From Opitutales bacterium (GTDB lineage Bacteria; Verrucomicrobiota; Verrucomicrobiia; Opitutales; UBA2987), in NCBI GenBank assembly GCA_021772515.1, contig JAJFLU010000052.1:62001-126000 (forward strand): a stretch of 64,000 nt of DNA, read 5' to 3'. The notes beneath the pieces were generated by a model that had not been told where the DNA came from, searched no databases, and saw nothing but the letters and a program-made list of their open reading frames with translations. The translations under genes were made by a program, and so were the position numbers. Below are positions 61,437 through 64,000 of the stretch, piece after piece; position 1 is the stretch's first letter, and each line of letters begins with the position of its first letter.

Positions 61437-62057
61437 TTAAATATTTTTTTCACGAACAGCCTCGGAGGGCTTATTTCCCATAAACTCTGACGCCGTAGCC
61501 CGCCCATCTTCAGATATACCTTCTCTTTTTAACGATTTCCAAATTGTTGAAAAAAGTATCGTAATATCCAGCCAAAAGGTATGATTGTCGACGTACCAAA
61601 CATCGAGTTCGAATTTTTCCTGCCAGGAAATCGTATTTCGGCCGTTTATCTGAGCCCAACCAGTAATTCCCGGGCGCACCTCGTGGCGTCGAAACTGCTC
61701 AGGACTGTAGCGTTCGAGATACTGTACCAATAACGGCCTTGGTCCAATCAAACTCATTTCTCCCTTTAAAACATTAACGAGTTCGGGAAGCTCATCAAGA
61801 CTGGAGCTTCTTAAAAATCGCCCAAAATTAGTAAGACGCTCTTCGTCTGCCAAAGGAAGCCCTTTTTTGTCGTGAATGTTTCTCATCGTTCGATATTTGT
61901 ATAGAGTAAACAAATTCCCCTTCAAACCAGGTCGTTTTTGACAAAAGAAAATCGGTGTCCCAAAGTTAATTCGCACAAATATTGCCAAAAGCAGCAATAG
62001 CGGCCACAACATCAATAGTAATAGTGCTGAAAACAACAAATCAAAACATCTTTTCAT
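61437..62057 (-). CDS. PglC-type undecaprenyl-phosphate sugar-1-phosphate transferase
   Basis: 206-residue monotopic phosphoglycosyltransferase. An N-terminal hydrophobic helix (about 9-30) is followed by RPGLKGNLFTLYKYRTM and the catalytic Asp88-Glu89 in SSLDELPELVNVLKGEMSLIGPRPL. It would load diNAcBac phosphate onto undecaprenyl phosphate to start a glycan. Upstream lies the glycosyltransferase gene; downstream the PglD-like gene. Start ATG 62057. Confidence 0.9.
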   Translation of the reverse strand: MKRCFDLLFSALLLLMLWPLLLLLAIFVRINFGTPIFFCQKRPGLKGNLFTLYKYRTMRNIHDKKGLPLADEERLTNFGRFLRSSSLDELPELVNVLKGEMSLIGPRPLLVQYLERYSPEQFRRHEVRPGITGWAQINGRNTISWQEKFELDVWYVDNHTFWLDITILFSTIWKSLKREGISEDGRATASEFMGNKPSEAVREKNI

Positions 62058-62109
62058 ATACTTTTAAATTACTAAAGTTTATAGGCCACAGTTTTCCAAT
62101 ATAAACGAG

Positions 62110-63303
62110 TTACGGCCCAAAGCGATCTAGCAATGGTAAACTACTCTCTAAAAATGATTCTCGGGAGTAATATTTTTCCACAAATGCCCTACTATTTTCT
62201 GCGATTACTTTTTTGTCTTGCGGGTTTTCCAGAACCTCAATGATCAATTCAGCCAGGTTTTCCGATTTATCGCAGCACAAAAAGTGCTCTCCATGGACAC
62301 CATCTATGCCCTGTACGCCAACACTGGTTGTCACAAGTAGCTTTCCCCATGCCATAGCAACTAAACTTTTTAATTTAATGCCAGATCCTATGTGTTGAGA
62401 ATTAAGAAAAATGTACCCTTTTTCCAAAAACTGCTCTATATCGGATATAAAGCCTAACCCGCTAATTCCACTTTCCCGATTATCGTATCTCTCGGTGTTA
62501 ATTCCACCTAAGATTAAGCGACATTCTGGCGATTTTGATTTGATAATTGGCCATGCTTCCTGAATAAATTTATGCAGACCTCCTTCTTTACGATAATCAA
62601 TGGTTCCAATACTAATTATTGCTTTTGTGCTCTTTGATTGTAGTTTATTATTATCGGGCAATACTAGAAAAACACCCATAACCCCATCAACGTCTATATT
62701 ATAGATATTCTTATAGTTTAATCTATCTCTGGAGGTAATCGCCCAGGATACGCTAGATTTTTTCAAGACATATTTTTCGAATCTACCGATCTTGAGCACC
62801 TCAAATTTCCACGCAATACGTTTCAATAGGTTTCCTTGCTTACTGAAATCAGAAAAGGCCTCTGTGAGCACCTCGTGACTGCGAATCACGGTAATTATTT
62901 CCGGATTAGCACGCTTTAAGTCGCTTTGAAAAAATGCAACAGGAATACCTTCAAATATGACCACGGGATTAACGCCATATTTTTTTTGCGGATGCTCCAC
63001 GATATTCAAAATCTTTTTAATAAGATTACGGCTTTTAAACTGATGAATGCAAGCTGGTTGATTCGATAAAATACTGGACAGAAAACGCCATAGTAAACTT
63101 TTCCTAGTGACCGGTAAATGAACAAATTTTACATCAGGAAAGCTGCTTATTATATCCAAAGTTGGACCTTTTTCGGTTAATCCCACACATTGAATGTCAT
63201 GATATCTTGATGCGTAGGCTGTAAGAGAGCTCAATGCGGCCAAGCCGTAGCCATTGTCAACAGATGGCCATCCATGAGCCAAAATTATGAGGGAGCGTTC
63301 CAT
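62110..63303 (-). CDS. GT-B glycosyltransferase (GT4-like)
   Basis: 397 residues of the GT-B fold. The N-terminal half has ILAHGWPSVDNGYGLAALSSLTAYASRYHDI. The C-terminal half has ISIGTIDYRKEGGLHKFIQEA, RLILGGINTE and the donor-binding stretch FLNSQHIGSGIKLKSLVAMAWGKLLVTTSVGVQGIDG. It probably adds a sugar in glycan assembly. FkbM starts 2 bp upstream of it. Donor and acceptor cannot be told. Start ATG 63303. Confidence 0.85.
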   Translation of the reverse strand: MERSLIILAHGWPSVDNGYGLAALSSLTAYASRYHDIQCVGLTEKGPTLDIISSFPDVKFVHLPVTRKSLLWRFLSSILSNQPACIHQFKSRNLIKKILNIVEHPQKKYGVNPVVIFEGIPVAFFQSDLKRANPEIITVIRSHEVLTEAFSDFSKQGNLLKRIAWKFEVLKIGRFEKYVLKKSSVSWAITSRDRLNYKNIYNIDVDGVMGVFLVLPDNNKLQSKSTKAIISIGTIDYRKEGGLHKFIQEAWPIIKSKSPECRLILGGINTERYDNRESGISGLGFISDIEQFLEKGYIFLNSQHIGSGIKLKSLVAMAWGKLLVTTSVGVQGIDGVHGEHFLCCDKSENLAELIIEVLENPQDKKVIAENSRAFVEKYYSRESFLESSLPLLDRFGP

Positions 63304-63305
63304 GG

Positions 63306-63995
63306 CTAAAGTTTACTAAAAGATATTTTCTGCAATTTGCTTCTCAAAACAAGGTGCCGCTCTGAATCCTCTCTTGGTAAAAATAAGACATTACGTCCTT
63401 GCCTGGAACTAAATAAGGATTCGTTAAAATCTACAGTCTTGCTTTTAGCAGACTTATAGAGATAACCACTATAACCCATTGAATCTAGAAAGGAAAAAAT
63501 ATCATTAGCGGTAACTCCATAACGGTAACTATGCCCGATTTCTAGAATTAAAGCACAACATGTTGAAGCTATAAGTTTTCTTGCTCCTTTAAGCACACTC
63601 AATTCGTAACCCTCTACGTCGCATTTTATCATTTTAGTCTCACTCAATCTAGGATACTTAGGCACAAGATCATCCAATTTCCTTAAAGATATTAAAACAT
63701 TCTTTTCAGATTCATTTTTACCTCCCCTTGCAATATAACTCAAGCCCCTATAGCGATTACCATCGTGATCATAAATTTTAAGCTGTTCGCTCTTATCAGC
63801 ATCCGCAAGGCCATAGCTGAAAAATTCAACGTTTTTTAATCCAAGCATTTTTATCGTTTTTTCAGTTACGTTAGCATAATATGGATCCGCCTCAAAAGAA
63901 AATACTTTCCCCTTTCCCTCAACTATCTTTGACAGATGATAAGTCCAATTTGCACCATTAGCACCCACATCTACAGTAACATTGTCCTTTGCCAT
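63306..63995 (-). CDS. FkbM family methyltransferase, possibly cut by window edge
   Basis: 229 residues in view. SAM motif I is VTVDVGANGANWTYHLS, unusually close to the visible ATG 63995. The late motif is MIKCDVEGYELSVLKGA. The frame is open to base 64000 and FkbM proteins normally have residues before motif I, so the true start may lie outside the window. It is the third FkbM gene here and lies 2 bp before the glycosyltransferase, so it probably methylates the bacillosamine-initiated glycan. Confidence 0.8.
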   Translation of the reverse strand: MAKDNVTVDVGANGANWTYHLSKIVEGKGKVFSFEADPYYANVTEKTIKMLGLKNVEFFSYGLADADKSEQLKIYDHDGNRYRGLSYIARGGKNESEKNVLISLRKLDDLVPKYPRLSETKMIKCDVEGYELSVLKGARKLIASTCCALILEIGHSYRYGVTANDIFSFLDSMGYSGYLYKSAKSKTVDFNESLFSSRQGRNVLFLPREDSERHLVLRSKLQKISFSKL

Positions 63996-64000
63996 AATTA

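Overview
The window looks like a chromosomal segment of a flagellated Gram-negative bacterium, most likely Verrucomicrobiota (Opitutae-like). This placement is inference. It rests on a PEP-CTERM sorting tail, an outer-membrane beta-barrel fused to FecR and TPR regions, and a large secreted protein whose C-terminus (calcium-loop-like acidic stretch, then a 'YQLQTSTDLQNW' module) is typical of that phylum. No rRNA, tRNA, CRISPR array or intact transposase was seen.

Region 1 (1-19.2 kb, almost all minus strand) is a surface-polysaccharide locus. It encodes a CDP-glucose pyrophosphorylase (RfbF), an E1/RfbH-type C3-dehydrase with the His-for-Lys swap and four [2Fe-2S] cysteines, and an acetolactate-synthase-like TPP enzyme. 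It also has two sugar SDRs, a NeuB-cupin fusion, a HAD phosphatase, two FkbM methyltransferases, the start of another methyltransferase, a sulfotransferase and a PhyH dioxygenase. The RfbF/E1/TPP trio recalls yersiniose-type branched 3,6-dideoxysugar synthesis. A subtilase with a 50-residue tandem repeat and a PEP-CTERM protein interrupt the cluster.

Region 2 (19.4-40.5 kb) carries signalling and motility genes. They include a hybrid histidine kinase, a sigma-28 factor, a CheX / REC-pseudoREC-STAS pair and a sigma-54 activator. Four pseudaminic acid genes (pseB, pseI, pseG, pseC) lie beside FlgN-, FliS- and FlgM-like proteins, a lipoprotein, FliD, a Maf glycosyltransferase and a short flagellin. 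Sigma-28-like promoters (TAAAGTTT-N11-GCCGATAA type) can be read upstream of fliD and cheX, with weaker ones upstream of flgM-like, flagellin and pseB. They match the sigma-28 gene in the same window.

Region 3 (40.5-57.7 kb) holds a FabZ-like dehydratase with a CrtI-like oxidoreductase, a dGTPase and an MtnK-like kinase. It then has a three-gene envelope module (FecR-TPR-beta-barrel protein, secreted repeat protein, CHASE2 adenylate cyclase), an FtsB-like protein, and an ExeA-type ATPase followed by two membrane proteins that share a C-terminal domain.

Region 4 (57.7-64 kb, minus strand) is a bacillosamine-type locus: PglF-, PglE-, PglD- and PglC-like proteins, a glycosyltransferase and an FkbM methyltransferase at the window edge. 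The window thus encodes parts of at least three deoxysugar or aminosugar pathways. One (pseudaminate) probably decorates flagellin and the others envelope glycans.
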